Source: Tepidicaulis marinus (lineage in GTDB: Bacteria > Pseudomonadota > Alphaproteobacteria > Parvibaculales > Parvibaculaceae). Taken from it: a stretch of 64,000 nt of DNA. Both the position numbers and the translations under genes were made by a program. Below the pieces are notes generated by a model. That model was not told the origin of the DNA, made no database searches, and saw only the letters and a program-made list of their open reading frames with translations. The stretch's first letter is position 1. Each line of letters starts with the position of its first letter. The stretch spans positions 62,001 through 126,000 of the forward strand of contig NZ_BBIO01000007.1 of the NCBI RefSeq assembly GCF_000739695.1. Reading direction: 5' to 3'. Positions 44,911 through 53,514 of this stretch are shown here, piece after piece.

Positions 44911-46144
44911 CATTCTCGTGCGTCCGGACTTTGAAAACGAACACCGCAACGAGGCGCTGGAAAAATATGACGCGCCGCGCGCCGATCTTTTCGAAGCCGG
45001 GCGCGATGTCCTGCCCTTCGAGATGCAGGCCGAGCCGACCTGCCTGCACAGTTTTGCCGCCATGTCCTGCCGGACCAATGAGTGGGCAAGCTGGAACGGC
45101 TATACGACGCCGCAGACCTATGTCTCGCTCGCCAGCGAGTATGAAGCATTGCACGCGCAGGCAGCGCTTGCCGACATGTCCTGGCTGACGAAATACCGCA
45201 TCAGCGGCCCGCAGGCTGAAGAGTTCCTGCAAAAGCTCGTCACCCGCAATGTCACCGCCTTGCCGGTGCATGGGGCCGCGCGGGTCTTCTTCTGTGACAT
45301 GGGCGGCAAGATTGTGGGCGAGGGCGTGCTCTTCCGCCTCGAGGAAGAAGACTACCGGCTGACGGTGGAAGGCAACCATCTGGACTGGCTTGACGCCACA
45401 GCGGAGGGTTTTAATTGCGCCGTGGAAGATATTTCCGGCACGCTCGGCTGCATCGCTCTTTCAGGCCCGCAAGCAGCTTCCATCGCCCGTCAGCGCTTCG
45501 GCGATGCGGTTGCCGGTCTTCCGGCAGGCCGCGCGCTTTGGGCCGAGCTCCACGCCGCGCCCGTCTATATTTCCCGCACCGGTTCGCTCGGGCAGGAAGG
45601 GTTTGAAATTTGGGTGGACGCGGAAGATGCGCCGGTCATATGGGGCTCGCTCCTGCGTCATCACAAAGAAATGCTGCGCCCGGCCGGTCTTGCCGCTTGC
45701 GAGCTGCGCCGGCTGGAGCGGGGCATTGCCCGTTTCGGACGCGATTATTTCGGCGCAGAATGCGCAGTCGATCCGGACGCTGCCCGCACGCCTTATGAAT
45801 TGGGGGCAGGGGCCTGCGTCGATCTCGAGAAAGGCCCCTTCAACGGCCGCGCCGCGCTGGCCAAAGCCAAAGAGAAGGGCGCGCAATGGTCCCTCGTCGC
45901 GCTTGAGGTTTCGGGCGGCGAGCCGGCCCGTTTTGCCGCCGTTTATTGCGGCGATGACCGGGCGGGCAGCGCTACCTCTATCGGTTGGTCGCCGGTCTTG
46001 TGCGCCAATATCGCGCTTGCCACCATCCGCACCGAGACGCTGGCCGCCGATGAAGGGTTCAACGTCCATGCCGAAATTCCCGGCGAAGTGACGGTGCGCC
46101 GTGCCCGGTTGCCGGCGAAAATTGCCCGCCGGCCGCTGTTTTGA
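44903..46144 (+). CDS. GcvT-like aminomethyltransferase family protein
   Basis: A 413-residue protein of the T-protein/DmdA/sarcosine-oxidase-C-terminus family, which moves one-carbon units to tetrahydrofolate. It has ALADMSWLTKYRISGPQAE, then SRTGSLGQEGFEIWV (the family's folate-contacting Glu is kept), ACELRRLERGIARFGRDYF and a C-terminal barrel. GGGGGG lies upstream of the ATG. No glycine-cleavage partners are nearby; instead it follows two FAD oxidoreductases, which would fit oxidative demethylation of a methylated amine with formaldehyde capture on folate. That is inference. Confidence 0.87.
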   Translation: MSNILVRPDFENEHRNEALEKYDAPRADLFEAGRDVLPFEMQAEPTCLHSFAAMSCRTNEWASWNGYTTPQTYVSLASEYEALHAQAALADMSWLTKYRISGPQAEEFLQKLVTRNVTALPVHGAARVFFCDMGGKIVGEGVLFRLEEEDYRLTVEGNHLDWLDATAEGFNCAVEDISGTLGCIALSGPQAASIARQRFGDAVAGLPAGRALWAELHAAPVYISRTGSLGQEGFEIWVDAEDAPVIWGSLLRHHKEMLRPAGLAACELRRLERGIARFGRDYFGAECAVDPDAARTPYELGAGACVDLEKGPFNGRAALAKAKEKGAQWSLVALEVSGGEPARFAAVYCGDDRAGSATSIGWSPVLCANIALATIRTETLAADEGFNVHAEIPGEVTVRRARLPAKIARRPLF

Positions 46145-46316
46145 GCCGTTTTGAGGCCTGATCCGGCGCGTCTTTCAAAAAATCAAATTTTTCCGGTTTC
46201 CGGCGACGGAATCCTCTTTGCGCTCCGTTTATAGGAGAAGCGCACGGGACGGGTATGCATTCTCATTGAATCTGCATCCCTCAGCCTCCTCGATCGATCC
46301 CCTGCGCATAGTGGGC

Positions 46317-46354
46317 CGGCCGGCAAGCGCCTCCCCCCCTCGGCTTGCCGGCCG
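46317..46354 (+). repeat. Long GC-rich hairpin in the EF-hand gene leader
   Basis: CGGCCGGCAAGC and GCTTGCCGGCCG (12 perfect base pairs) enclose a 14-base loop with seven Cs, ending 44 bases before the start codon at 46399. There is no T-run. The rest of the 254-base gap holds an AAAAAT/ATTTTT repeat near 46175-46190 and a possible promoter region near 46210-46235. Confidence 0.55.
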
Positions 46355-46398
46355 CGTCCTTGACGAAACGGATTGGGGTCAATGAATTGGAGAGACAA

Positions 46399-46860
46399 AT
46401 GAAGTCTTGGATAAAAATTACCGGCGGCGCTGTGTTGAGCCTTGGTCTTGCGGCGGGCATTGCCATGGCGGACAGTCATGGCAAGCGCGGCGGTAAAATG
46501 TTCGACAAGCTCGATGCGAACAGCGATGGCAAGATCACGCAGGAAGAAGTGGCGGCTGCCAAAGAAGCGCGTTTTGCCAAGGTGGATGCGGATGGCGACG
46601 GGTTCGTCACCCAGGAGGAAATGACCGCGCATATGATGGCGCGCCATGAAGAACGCATGAAGAAGATGTTCGAACGTCAGGACGGGGATGGCGACGGCAA
46701 GCTTGCCGTCAGTGAATTCGGCGGTCACGGCGAAAAGATGTTCGAAATGATGGATGCTGATGGTGACGGCGCGGTGACGAAGGAAGAAGCCAAGGCCGCG
46801 CGCGAGAAAATGCGCGCCCATCACGGCAAGGGCCCGCATGGCCCGGGCGCTGGCGAGTAA
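46399..46860 (+). CDS. Secreted four-EF-hand calcium-binding protein
   Basis: A 153-residue protein with a signal peptide (cleavage likely after IAMA, about residue 24) and four EF-hand loops: Asp39-Glu50, Asp63-Glu74, Asp95-Glu106 and Asp119-Glu130, each with D-x-[DN]-x-DG spacing. The tail is rich in His, Gly and Pro and may bind transition metals. GGAGAGACAA precedes the ATG. It is followed by an ECF sigma factor, anti-sigma and periplasmic sensor genes, so it may be a target or input of that system. Confidence 0.9.
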   Translation: MKSWIKITGGAVLSLGLAAGIAMADSHGKRGGKMFDKLDANSDGKITQEEVAAAKEARFAKVDADGDGFVTQEEMTAHMMARHEERMKKMFERQDGDGDGKLAVSEFGGHGEKMFEMMDADGDGAVTKEEAKAAREKMRAHHGKGPHGPGAGE

Positions 46861-46878
46861 CAGCGTTTCCAAGCTAAG

Positions 46879-46905
46879 CTCTGCGGCGGAATATCTGCCG
46901 CAGAG
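46879..46905 (+). terminator. Hairpin between the EF-hand gene and the sigma factor gene
   Basis: CTCTGCGGC/GCCGCAGAG form nine perfect base pairs around a nine-base loop. No T-run follows, so it may only attenuate read-through into the sigma factor gene. Confidence 0.45.
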
Positions 46906-46960
46906 TGCAGATCCCGCGCCAAGGTGAAGACCGGGACATGCCCGCTGGAGTGAGACGCGC

Positions 46961-47542
46961 GTGAGCGAGGAAAGCGACGAGACGCTTTTGAAACGGCTTG
47001 CCGCGGGGGAGGAACGGGCCGCTAGATTTTTGCTGGCCCGCTATCTCCCCCGTGTGCTTGCGCTTGCCCAGCGTATGCTCGGCTCGCGCAGTGAAGCGGA
47101 AGATGTGGCGCAGGAAGTGTTTTTGCGCATCTGGAAACAGGCGGCGCGTTGGCAGCCTGGCGGCGCAAGATTTTCGACTTGGGTGCACCGGGTGACGAGC
47201 AATTTATGCATCGACAGGCTGCGGGTGCGGAAGAGTGCGCCGCTGGAAGATGCCGCCCTCATTGCAGATCCGGCGCCGGGGGCGGAAAGCCGGGTGGCGG
47301 AGGCAGAGCAATCGGCAAGGGTGGCGGCCGCATTGCAATCCTTACCCGAGCGCCAGCGTCTCGCTCTCATCCTGGTGCATTATCAGGAACTGGGAAACCG
47401 GGAGACGGCGGAAATCATGGACTGCACCGTCGAGGCGGTGGAAGCGCTTTTGACCCGGGCACGCAAGGGGCTGAAGGATTTATTGCTGAAGGACGCGGCT
47501 TTCGATGCGCCGGTGAAAGCAGTAAGCGGAGAGAGACAATGA
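46961..47542 (+). CDS. ECF-type RNA polymerase sigma factor
   Basis: A 193-residue sigma factor starting at GTG. Region 2 has SRSEAEDVAQEVFLRIWKQA and region 4 has LPERQRLALILVHYQELGNR with the helix-turn-helix ETAEIMDCTVEAVEALLTRA. It directs polymerase to a small set of promoters. Its stop overlaps the start of a membrane protein gene by four bases, the usual position of its anti-sigma factor, and a periplasmic metal-sensor-like gene follows. No consensus-like promoter is obvious upstream. Confidence 0.92.
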   Translation: MSEESDETLLKRLAAGEERAARFLLARYLPRVLALAQRMLGSRSEAEDVAQEVFLRIWKQAARWQPGGARFSTWVHRVTSNLCIDRLRVRKSAPLEDAALIADPAPGAESRVAEAEQSARVAAALQSLPERQRLALILVHYQELGNRETAEIMDCTVEAVEALLTRARKGLKDLLLKDAAFDAPVKAVSGERQ

Positions 47543-47991
47543 GTGCAGCGGGCTTGGATGAACAACGCTTGTCAGAGCTTCTGGCAGCTTATGGCGCAGA
47601 TGCGGCGCGCTGGCCGGAAGAAGAGGCCGGGGCGCTGGCGGGACACCCGGACCTTAAGTCAAAGATCGCCAAAGAACGCGCGCTCGATGAGATGCTGAAC
47701 GCGTTCAAGGTGGAGGCGCCGGATGCGGCATTGAGCGCGCGGATTTTGGCGGCCCGTCCTGGGCGGGAAATGCGGCACGGCACGGGGGTCTGGCGCGCGC
47801 TTATGAGCGCGCTCTGGCCGGAAGGGCCGGTATGGGTGCCGATGGGCACATGCGCCGCCGCGCTGCTTTTCGGTCTTTACATCGGCGCGTCGGGCGCGCT
47901 GACGGCCATGTCGTCGGACCCGCAGACGGAAACCGCGCTTTTGTCGCTCGCCATGGCCGATAGTGTTTTGGAGGAGAACTGGGATGAGTGA
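47539..47991 (+). CDS. Probable membrane-bound anti-sigma factor
   Basis: A 150-residue protein with a cytoplasmic N-terminal helical part (LSELLAAYGADAARWPEEE), one membrane segment (about residues 103-125) and a short periplasmic tail. The order sigma factor, single-span protein with coupled start, periplasmic sensor matches the CnrH-CnrY-CnrX arrangement, so I call it the anti-sigma factor from position and topology, not from a recognised domain. Its stop overlaps the sensor gene by eight bases. Confidence 0.72.
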   Translation: MSAAGLDEQRLSELLAAYGADAARWPEEEAGALAGHPDLKSKIAKERALDEMLNAFKVEAPDAALSARILAARPGREMRHGTGVWRALMSALWPEGPVWVPMGTCAAALLFGLYIGASGALTAMSSDPQTETALLSLAMADSVLEENWDE

Positions 47992-48565
47992 CCCGCAGGA
48001 AAATGGTGCCAGGAAAAAGAGCGGCGGGCCGCGCACGCTGCTGCTTGTGTCATTGGCGCTCAACCTGTTTCTGGCCGGCGCCATTGCCGCGAGCCTTCTC
48101 ACCGGTGCGGCCTGGCGCCATTTCCGCCCGGGCGAGCCGCCCGCCTTTCACGGGCCTTTGGGCGGTCTGATCGCAAGCGCGGGTACGCAGGAAGATAAAG
48201 CTGCGTTCCGGGAAATGCGGCGCATCATGCGCGAGAATTTCCGCGATGCCCGGCCAATGATCAAGGAGCTGCGCGCCGCGCGCAAGGAAGCGGCACGCCA
48301 GATCAAGGCCGAGCCTTATGACGCCGAGGCGGTGGAAGCGGCAATGATGAAGATTCATGAGGTGATGGGCCGTTTGTCCCTGACGACCCAGAAAGGCATT
48401 GCCGCCGCGCTTGCCGATGCCTCGCCGCAGGTGCGCGAGAAATTCGCCGAGCATTTGATGCGGCCCCGCCACGGCCGCCGCCATCATGGCCCCCCATCTG
48501 CAAAGCCGGAGCGCGCCGGAAATGTTGAAGAGCCAGAAGAAACCGCGCCGGATATGATCCCCTGA
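47984..48565 (+). CDS. Periplasmic heavy-metal-sensor-like protein (CnrX/Spy-type)
   Basis: A 193-residue protein with an N-terminal membrane anchor (about residues 22-45) and a helical periplasmic domain (EMRRIMRENFRDARPMIKEL, AAMMKIHEVMGRLS) like the four-helix PF13801 heavy-metal-resistance family that includes CnrX. The C-terminus has RPRHGRRHHGPP, a histidine-rich patch. GGAGGAG precedes the ATG. It probably senses a metal or envelope signal and relieves the anti-sigma factor. The actual ligand is unknown. Confidence 0.8.
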   Translation: MSDPQENGARKKSGGPRTLLLVSLALNLFLAGAIAASLLTGAAWRHFRPGEPPAFHGPLGGLIASAGTQEDKAAFREMRRIMRENFRDARPMIKELRAARKEAARQIKAEPYDAEAVEAAMMKIHEVMGRLSLTTQKGIAAALADASPQVREKFAEHLMRPRHGRRHHGPPSAKPERAGNVEEPEETAPDMIP

Positions 48566-48589
48566 TCGCACATTAAACCGGGGGGACGG

Positions 48590-49939
48590 ATGAGGTTCGG
48601 CGCCGCTTCGCTTTATCATGAGGATATGTATGACCCGGCCGTGCCGGTAGGCAGCCTTTGGGAAGAAACCGCGGAACCCTTCGAGGGCGGCGCGCCTTTC
48701 GAGGGGCCGCAGAGCTGCGACACGGCGATTATCGGCGGCGGCTATACCGGTCTTTCGGCGGCTTATCACCTTGCCAAGGATTACGGGGTCGATGTTTGTC
48801 TCCTGGAAGCGGGGCCGCTGGGCTGGGGCGCATCGGGGCGCAATGGCGGGTTCTGCGCGCCTTACCCAAGCAGCCTCGGTCTTGAGACATTGCTCTCCCG
48901 TTATGGTGCCGAAGAAGCGCGCCGCTTTATGAAGACGCAGGAAGAAGCGATCGACCTTGTCCGCGCGCTGGCGAAAGACGAGGCCTTCGATATCGAGGCG
49001 CAAGGAGAGGGCGTCTGGCACATCGCCCATGATGCCCGCCGCTTTGCCGGTCTTCAAAAAGAAGCAGACCTGCTGCGCGAGGCGTTCGGCCAGAAGGCGG
49101 AGGTAGCGGGCCGGGAGGAAGTTGCCGAGCGCGTTTATGACTCCACCGAACAATTTGGCGGCATGTGGTGGGGGACGGGCTTCGGCCTCCACCCCATGCG
49201 CTTTGCCCGCGGTCTTGGCCGTGCGGCGGCGCGCGCGGGCGCCCGTCTTCACGGCCAGTCCAAAGTGCTTTCCTGGGCAAAGCGGGAAGGCTGGCATGAG
49301 CTTGAAACGGCGGGGGGCATCTTGCGCGCGAAAAACGTCATCGTGGCAACGAACGGGTTTACGCGTGAGACGTTCGACCGGCGTTTTGCCGGGCGGGTTT
49401 TGCCCATCATTTCCAACATCATCGCAACGCGCCCTTTGACCGCCGCCGAGCGCGCCGCTCAAAACTGGCTGACCGAAGACCCATGCACGAATACGCGCCG
49501 CCTGCTTTTCTATTACCGTCTGCTCCCCGACGGACGCTTCATTTTCGGCGGGCGGGGCGATATGAGCGGCACGGCGGAAGACGGCGCGCGCATGAAAGCC
49601 TTTCTTACCCGCCGTCTCGGTGAGGTGTTTCCCGCCTGGGCCGAGGTGCCGGTGACACATTTCTGGCGCGGCCTCGTCTGCATGACCCGCGATCAGACCC
49701 CCGCCATCGGGCGGTTGAAGGACGATCCGAGTGTGTTTTACGGGCTCGGTTATCACGGCGACGGCGTTGCCGCGGCCCCCTGGACGGGCCGCTTTTTGGC
49801 CCGGCTTCTTACGGGCGCGGCAAGTGAGAACGATCTGCCCGCCCCCATGCGTGGGCCCCTTTCCCCCTTTCCGCTGCCCGGGCTCCGGCGCTGGTATTTG
49901 CGCGGGGCCCTTGTTTATTATTTTATGACAGATATATAG
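48590..49939 (+). CDS. FAD-dependent amine/amino-acid oxidase, DadA/PuuB-like
   Basis: A 449-residue flavoprotein. AIIGGGYTGLSAAYHLA binds the ADP part of FAD and LGWGASGRNGGFCAP is the flavin loop typical of DAO-family proteins such as gamma-glutamylputrescine oxidase (PuuB). The C-terminal YGLGYHGDGVAAAPWTG is also typical. GGGGGGACGG lies upstream of the ATG at 48590. A glutamine-synthetase-like ligase follows 107 bases on, the classic partner for a gamma-glutamyl-amine route. It probably oxidises a free or gamma-glutamylated amine. Confidence 0.88.
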   Translation: MRFGAASLYHEDMYDPAVPVGSLWEETAEPFEGGAPFEGPQSCDTAIIGGGYTGLSAAYHLAKDYGVDVCLLEAGPLGWGASGRNGGFCAPYPSSLGLETLLSRYGAEEARRFMKTQEEAIDLVRALAKDEAFDIEAQGEGVWHIAHDARRFAGLQKEADLLREAFGQKAEVAGREEVAERVYDSTEQFGGMWWGTGFGLHPMRFARGLGRAAARAGARLHGQSKVLSWAKREGWHELETAGGILRAKNVIVATNGFTRETFDRRFAGRVLPIISNIIATRPLTAAERAAQNWLTEDPCTNTRRLLFYYRLLPDGRFIFGGRGDMSGTAEDGARMKAFLTRRLGEVFPAWAEVPVTHFWRGLVCMTRDQTPAIGRLKDDPSVFYGLGYHGDGVAAAPWTGRFLARLLTGAASENDLPAPMRGPLSPFPLPGLRRWYLRGALVYYFMTDI

Positions 49940-50025
49940 CCGACCGCTCTTTTTTATCGCCGCAGCGCTGGTAGGACAGGGGGCAGGACGGCTAGTATTT
50001 TGTGGCATTTAAATGAAAGCGGAGG

Positions 50026-50038
50026 CCGGAAATTCCGG
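50026..50038. promoter_or_regulatory. Palindrome at the glutamine-synthetase-like start
   Basis: CCGGAA-A-TTCCGG is a perfect inverted repeat ending nine bases before the start codon at 50047, overlapping the ribosome-binding region. It may be an operator or a hairpin that masks translation. Confidence 0.4.
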
Positions 50039-50046
50039 ATCGAAGA

Positions 50047-51432
50047 ATGAGTGGCAGAACCAAACCCGCTGAGAACGGCATTGCAACTCTGGCGGATTGG
50101 AAAGCTTTTCTGGCCGAAAAGGGCCCGGTCGACTATCTGGATGCGGTTTTCGTGGATATTTGCGGGACCATACGCGGCAAGCGCTTTCCCGTCAGCGAGG
50201 CCGAGAAGGTTTTTACCTCCGGCATTCAGATGCCCCGTTCGATCTATTTTCTCGATGTGACGGGCGTGAATGAGGATATTCACGGCATGGGCTTTTCCGA
50301 TGGCGATCCGGACAGTTTAAGCTGGCCGGTCAAGGGAACGCTGCAGCTCGTGCCTTGGGCCGACCAGCCCCATGCCCAGGTTTTCATGACCATGTTCGAG
50401 GAAGACGGCGCGCCTTGCGAGCTTGAACCGCGCAATGTTCTCAAGCGCGTCCTTGCCCGGTTCGAGGAAAAAGGCTGGCAGCCTGTCGTGGCCGCCGAGT
50501 TCGAATTCTATCTGCTGGACCCGCAGCCTGGCGAGGAAGGCGAGCCTCAGGCGCCGATCAACCCGGAAACGGGCGAGCGCGAATATGGCAACGAGCTATA
50601 TGGCATCACCGAGCTCGATGGTTTTTCCGCGCTTTTAAAAGATATCGACGAATTCGCCATCGAGCAGAACGTGCCCGCGACGGCGGCAACCGCCGAATTC
50701 GCGCCCGGTCAATACGAGATCAATCTGCGCCATGAGGCCGATGTGCTGGCGGCTGCCGACCATGCCGTGATGCTGCGCCATCTGATTGCCGCTGCCGCGC
50801 GCAAACATGGCTTCCGCGCCAGTTTCATGGCCAAACCTTTCGCCGATCAAACTGGTAATGGCTGCCATATGCATGTCAGCCTGCTGGATAGGGACGGGCG
50901 CAACATCTTCGACAATGGCGGTCCGGAGGGAAGCCAGGAGCTGCTTCATGCCATTGGCGGATTGCAGACTTTGCTCGATCAGTCCATGGCGATCTTCGCA
51001 CCGAACCTCAATGCTTATCGCCGCTTTGCGCCCAATCTTTTCGTGCCGGTCAACGCGGCCTGGGGCTATAACAACCGCTCCGTCGCCTTCCGTGTGCCGG
51101 CAAGCGAGCCGGAGGCGCGGCGCATCGAGCACCGGGTGGCCGGGGCGGATATCAATCCTTATCTTGCGCTTGCCGCCATTCTGGCCGGTATTTTTCACGG
51201 CATCGAAAATAAGCTCGAACCGGGCGAGCCGGCGGAAGGCAACGCCTGCGAGCTGATGGACGATGACATTCCCTTCTATGTGCCAAGCGCCTTAAAGCGG
51301 ATGCGCAATTCAGCCGTGCTGCGCGACTATTTCTCCGATGCCTATGTCGATGTTTATACGGAAGTGAAGCTGCGCGAATACGAGAAATTCCACAGCCACA
51401 TCTCCACGCTCGAATATGAATGGTATTTGTGA
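50047..51432 (+). CDS. Glutamine-synthetase-like gamma-glutamyl-amine ligase (GlnT/PuuA-type)
   Basis: A 461-residue protein of the glutamine synthetase family. Metal- and substrate-binding motifs are AAEFEFYLLD, TAEFAPGQYEINLRH, GNGCHMHVSL, NRSVAFRVP and RIEHRVAGADINPYLALAA. It lacks the adenylylation loop tyrosine of GlnA and resembles the PuuA/GlnT branch, which joins glutamate to amines other than ammonia. The adjacent FAD oxidase and the GcvT-like group upstream support an amine-catabolic role rather than general nitrogen assimilation. The amine is not identified. Confidence 0.88.
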   Translation: MSGRTKPAENGIATLADWKAFLAEKGPVDYLDAVFVDICGTIRGKRFPVSEAEKVFTSGIQMPRSIYFLDVTGVNEDIHGMGFSDGDPDSLSWPVKGTLQLVPWADQPHAQVFMTMFEEDGAPCELEPRNVLKRVLARFEEKGWQPVVAAEFEFYLLDPQPGEEGEPQAPINPETGEREYGNELYGITELDGFSALLKDIDEFAIEQNVPATAATAEFAPGQYEINLRHEADVLAAADHAVMLRHLIAAAARKHGFRASFMAKPFADQTGNGCHMHVSLLDRDGRNIFDNGGPEGSQELLHAIGGLQTLLDQSMAIFAPNLNAYRRFAPNLFVPVNAAWGYNNRSVAFRVPASEPEARRIEHRVAGADINPYLALAAILAGIFHGIENKLEPGEPAEGNACELMDDDIPFYVPSALKRMRNSAVLRDYFSDAYVDVYTEVKLREYEKFHSHISTLEYEWYL

Positions 51433-51442
51433 GGCGTCCGGC

Positions 51443-52303
51443 CTAGCTTTTTCTGGGTGGCTTGACCGGGGTGCAAAAATCATAGCCGCGAAGTAGCCGC
51501 AGAAGACTGTCATAAACCTTCGTGCGCGGGTCCTGTTTTTTGCCGATCCTTTTGCGTAGAACCATGATGTCCGAGACGACATGGCGGCCGGCCATCGTGA
51601 GTTCCCAGCCCTTTTCCCGGCCGATAAAGGCGGGCAGCACTGTCGTTCCGCCCTGGCTTTCCATGATGTTGACGGCGGCGGTAACGGAATCGCATTGCAG
51701 AACCGGCTTGCCCGTCGGCAAATTTGCATCCGCCCAGCGCCCGACCGGTGTCCCGGCCATCCGCCCCACATAGCGGATGGTTTGCTCCGTTCCCGGGGCC
51801 TTGAAAATCGCAAAGGCAAACCGTCCCGCCGGACGCCCGATCAAGGGCTCCGTTCCCCGCGTGCCCATGCGCACCGCCACATCCGCATCGCCGTAACGCG
51901 GGTCGATCAGTTCGAAATCGGTGCGGATGTCGAGATCGATATCGCCTTCGGGCCCTTGCATCTCTTTCAGGCGCGGCGGCATCCAGAACGTGGCAAGACT
52001 TTCGATCGTGTTGACGCGCACAAGCGCCCGGCGCTTGTCGCCCGTAAAACGCAGCCGCAAAAGGGAATCTTCCAGCGAGGTGGCCGGGCTTTCAAGTTGA
52101 TGAGCGACCTCTTCGCCGAACTCGGTCAGCTTGTAGCCGCCCCGCTCGCGGGTGAAAAGTTCCCGTCCGAGCTGCCTTTCAAGCTCTGCGATTTTACGTG
52201 AAACGGTTGCCGGGCTAACCCCCAGCGCATCCGCCGCCGGACCGAGCTGCGGTCTGGTCGTGACGGCGCGGAAAAAACGAACGAGATCCCAATCCATAGG
52301 CAC
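51443..52303 (-). CDS. LysR-family transcriptional regulator
   Basis: A 286-residue regulator. The N-terminal helix-turn-helix (about residues 17-45) contains PAADALGVSPATVSRKIAEL and ELFTRERGG; the rest is a LysR-type effector domain (about 88-286). It converges on the glutamine-synthetase-like gene, ten bases away, and diverges from the enoyl-CoA hydratase gene, so it may control either. An AACCA/TGGTT repeat lies in the divergent region. The ATG at 52303 or 52297 could be the start. Confidence 0.9.
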   Translation of the reverse strand: MPMDWDLVRFFRAVTTRPQLGPAADALGVSPATVSRKIAELERQLGRELFTRERGGYKLTEFGEEVAHQLESPATSLEDSLLRLRFTGDKRRALVRVNTIESLATFWMPPRLKEMQGPEGDIDLDIRTDFELIDPRYGDADVAVRMGTRGTEPLIGRPAGRFAFAIFKAPGTEQTIRYVGRMAGTPVGRWADANLPTGKPVLQCDSVTAAVNIMESQGGTTVLPAFIGREKGWELTMAGRHVVSDIMVLRKRIGKKQDPRTKVYDSLLRLLRGYDFCTPVKPPRKS

Positions 52304-52360
52304 ACCACTGAATATTGGCCGGAAAACCTAGAACATAGGGAGCGCGTGACCAATGGGAAA

Positions 52361-52374
52361 AACCAAAAATGGTT
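52361..52374. promoter_or_regulatory. Candidate LysR operator
   Basis: AACCA-AAAA-TGGTT is a short inverted repeat in the 159-base divergent region between the LysR gene and the enoyl-CoA hydratase gene, where LysR proteins usually bind. Confidence 0.3.
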
Positions 52375-52462
52375 CGATCGTTGCAATTTTGTTTGATGAC
52401 CCGAACCCCCCGTTCGATAGCATCCGGCAGGAGGAATGAGGAAAAGCGGGGAGGCGCGCGCG

Positions 52463-53257
52463 ATGGGAAATATGGTCACCTTCGAACGGGAAGGCGATGT
52501 CGGGGTGCTGATGCTCAATGACGCCCCGCTCAATTTGTTCGGCGAGGAATTGATGGCGGATTTGGCCCGCGCGGTAGACGAGGCCTTGGCCTCCGGTTGC
52601 CGCGCCGCCGTCGTCTGCGCGGCGGGCCCGCATTTTTCCGGCGGCGCCAATGTCGCGATCTTTCAGGGCCGCAGCGCGCAAAGCGCCAAGGAAATGTTTG
52701 CTGCCTATTTGCCGGTCATCCACAAGATGGAAGAGGCGCCGTTTCCCTTTGTCGCGGCGGTTCAAGGGCTGTGTCTGGCAGCCGGGCTCGAGCTTGCGCT
52801 TGCCTGCGACATGATTTTCGCCGCGCAAAGCGCGCGCTTCTCCCAGGTGGAAGCGTTGATCGGCGCGACGACTTTTCTGGGCGGCGCGCAGCGTCTCGCC
52901 AATCGCTGCGGCGACGCCCGGGCACGGGAAGTCGTTTACACGGCAGACATCTACGATGCGGCGACATTCGAGCGCTGGAACATCGTCAACCGCATCGTGC
53001 CCGACGAAATTCTCTTTGCCGAAACGCTGGCCTTTGCTCGCTCCCTTGCGGAAGGTCCGGCACGGGCCCATGCGGTGACCAAGAAAATGCTGCACCGGTT
53101 CTGCGACGCAGGGCTTCGGGCCGCCGATGAAGTGGTTCTGTCCGACAGCGTTGCCCTGTTCGAGACGGAGGACATGCAAGGCGGCGTCGCCCGCATTCTG
53201 GAAAAGGGTGGGGCGAAGCGGGCCCGGTATGGCAAGAAGCAGTTCGCGGGCCGGTAA
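52463..53257 (+). CDS. Enoyl-CoA hydratase/isomerase family protein
   Basis: A 264-residue crotonase-fold protein. HFSGGANVAIFQGR forms the oxyanion-hole region and CLAAGLELALACDMIFA the second. The second acid is in FSQVEALIGATTFLGGAQR, with Glu and Gly at positions used by hydratases. I chose the ATG at 52463, where GGGGAGG sits eight bases upstream; the ATG at 52436 is too close to its AGGAGGA. It diverges from the LysR gene. Substrate unknown. Confidence 0.87.
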   Translation: MGNMVTFEREGDVGVLMLNDAPLNLFGEELMADLARAVDEALASGCRAAVVCAAGPHFSGGANVAIFQGRSAQSAKEMFAAYLPVIHKMEEAPFPFVAAVQGLCLAAGLELALACDMIFAAQSARFSQVEALIGATTFLGGAQRLANRCGDARAREVVYTADIYDAATFERWNIVNRIVPDEILFAETLAFARSLAEGPARAHAVTKKMLHRFCDAGLRAADEVVLSDSVALFETEDMQGGVARILEKGGAKRARYGKKQFAGR

Positions 53258-53258
53258 G

Positions 53259-53279
53259 GGGGCGCCGGGACGGCGCCTT
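53259..53279 (+). terminator. Hairpin after the enoyl-CoA hydratase gene
   Basis: GGCGCCG/CGGCGCC (seven base pairs, three-base loop) follows the stop codon directly. The next bases are TTGGAAAAAA, so no T-run. The gap from 53280 to 53514 holds no gene that I can support. Confidence 0.5.
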
Positions 53280-53514
53280 GGAAAAAATGATGGATTTCCG
53301 GAAAATATAGATTACCCTTTCATGATGGTTATGGGCGTCTGGGTGGTCCGCTCGCCAATTTCCATGAGCTAGACAAGACGATATGACGGCAGTCTGTGGG
53401 CTGACGTTCCAAATCCGTCCGTTGCCGGCGCATATCCGCCGGTAACGCAGGGCGGTAATCCAGGGTATGTCCGTTTGCATGACGGATGCCGCTCTCTTGG
53501 GGAGGTGAGGTGAA

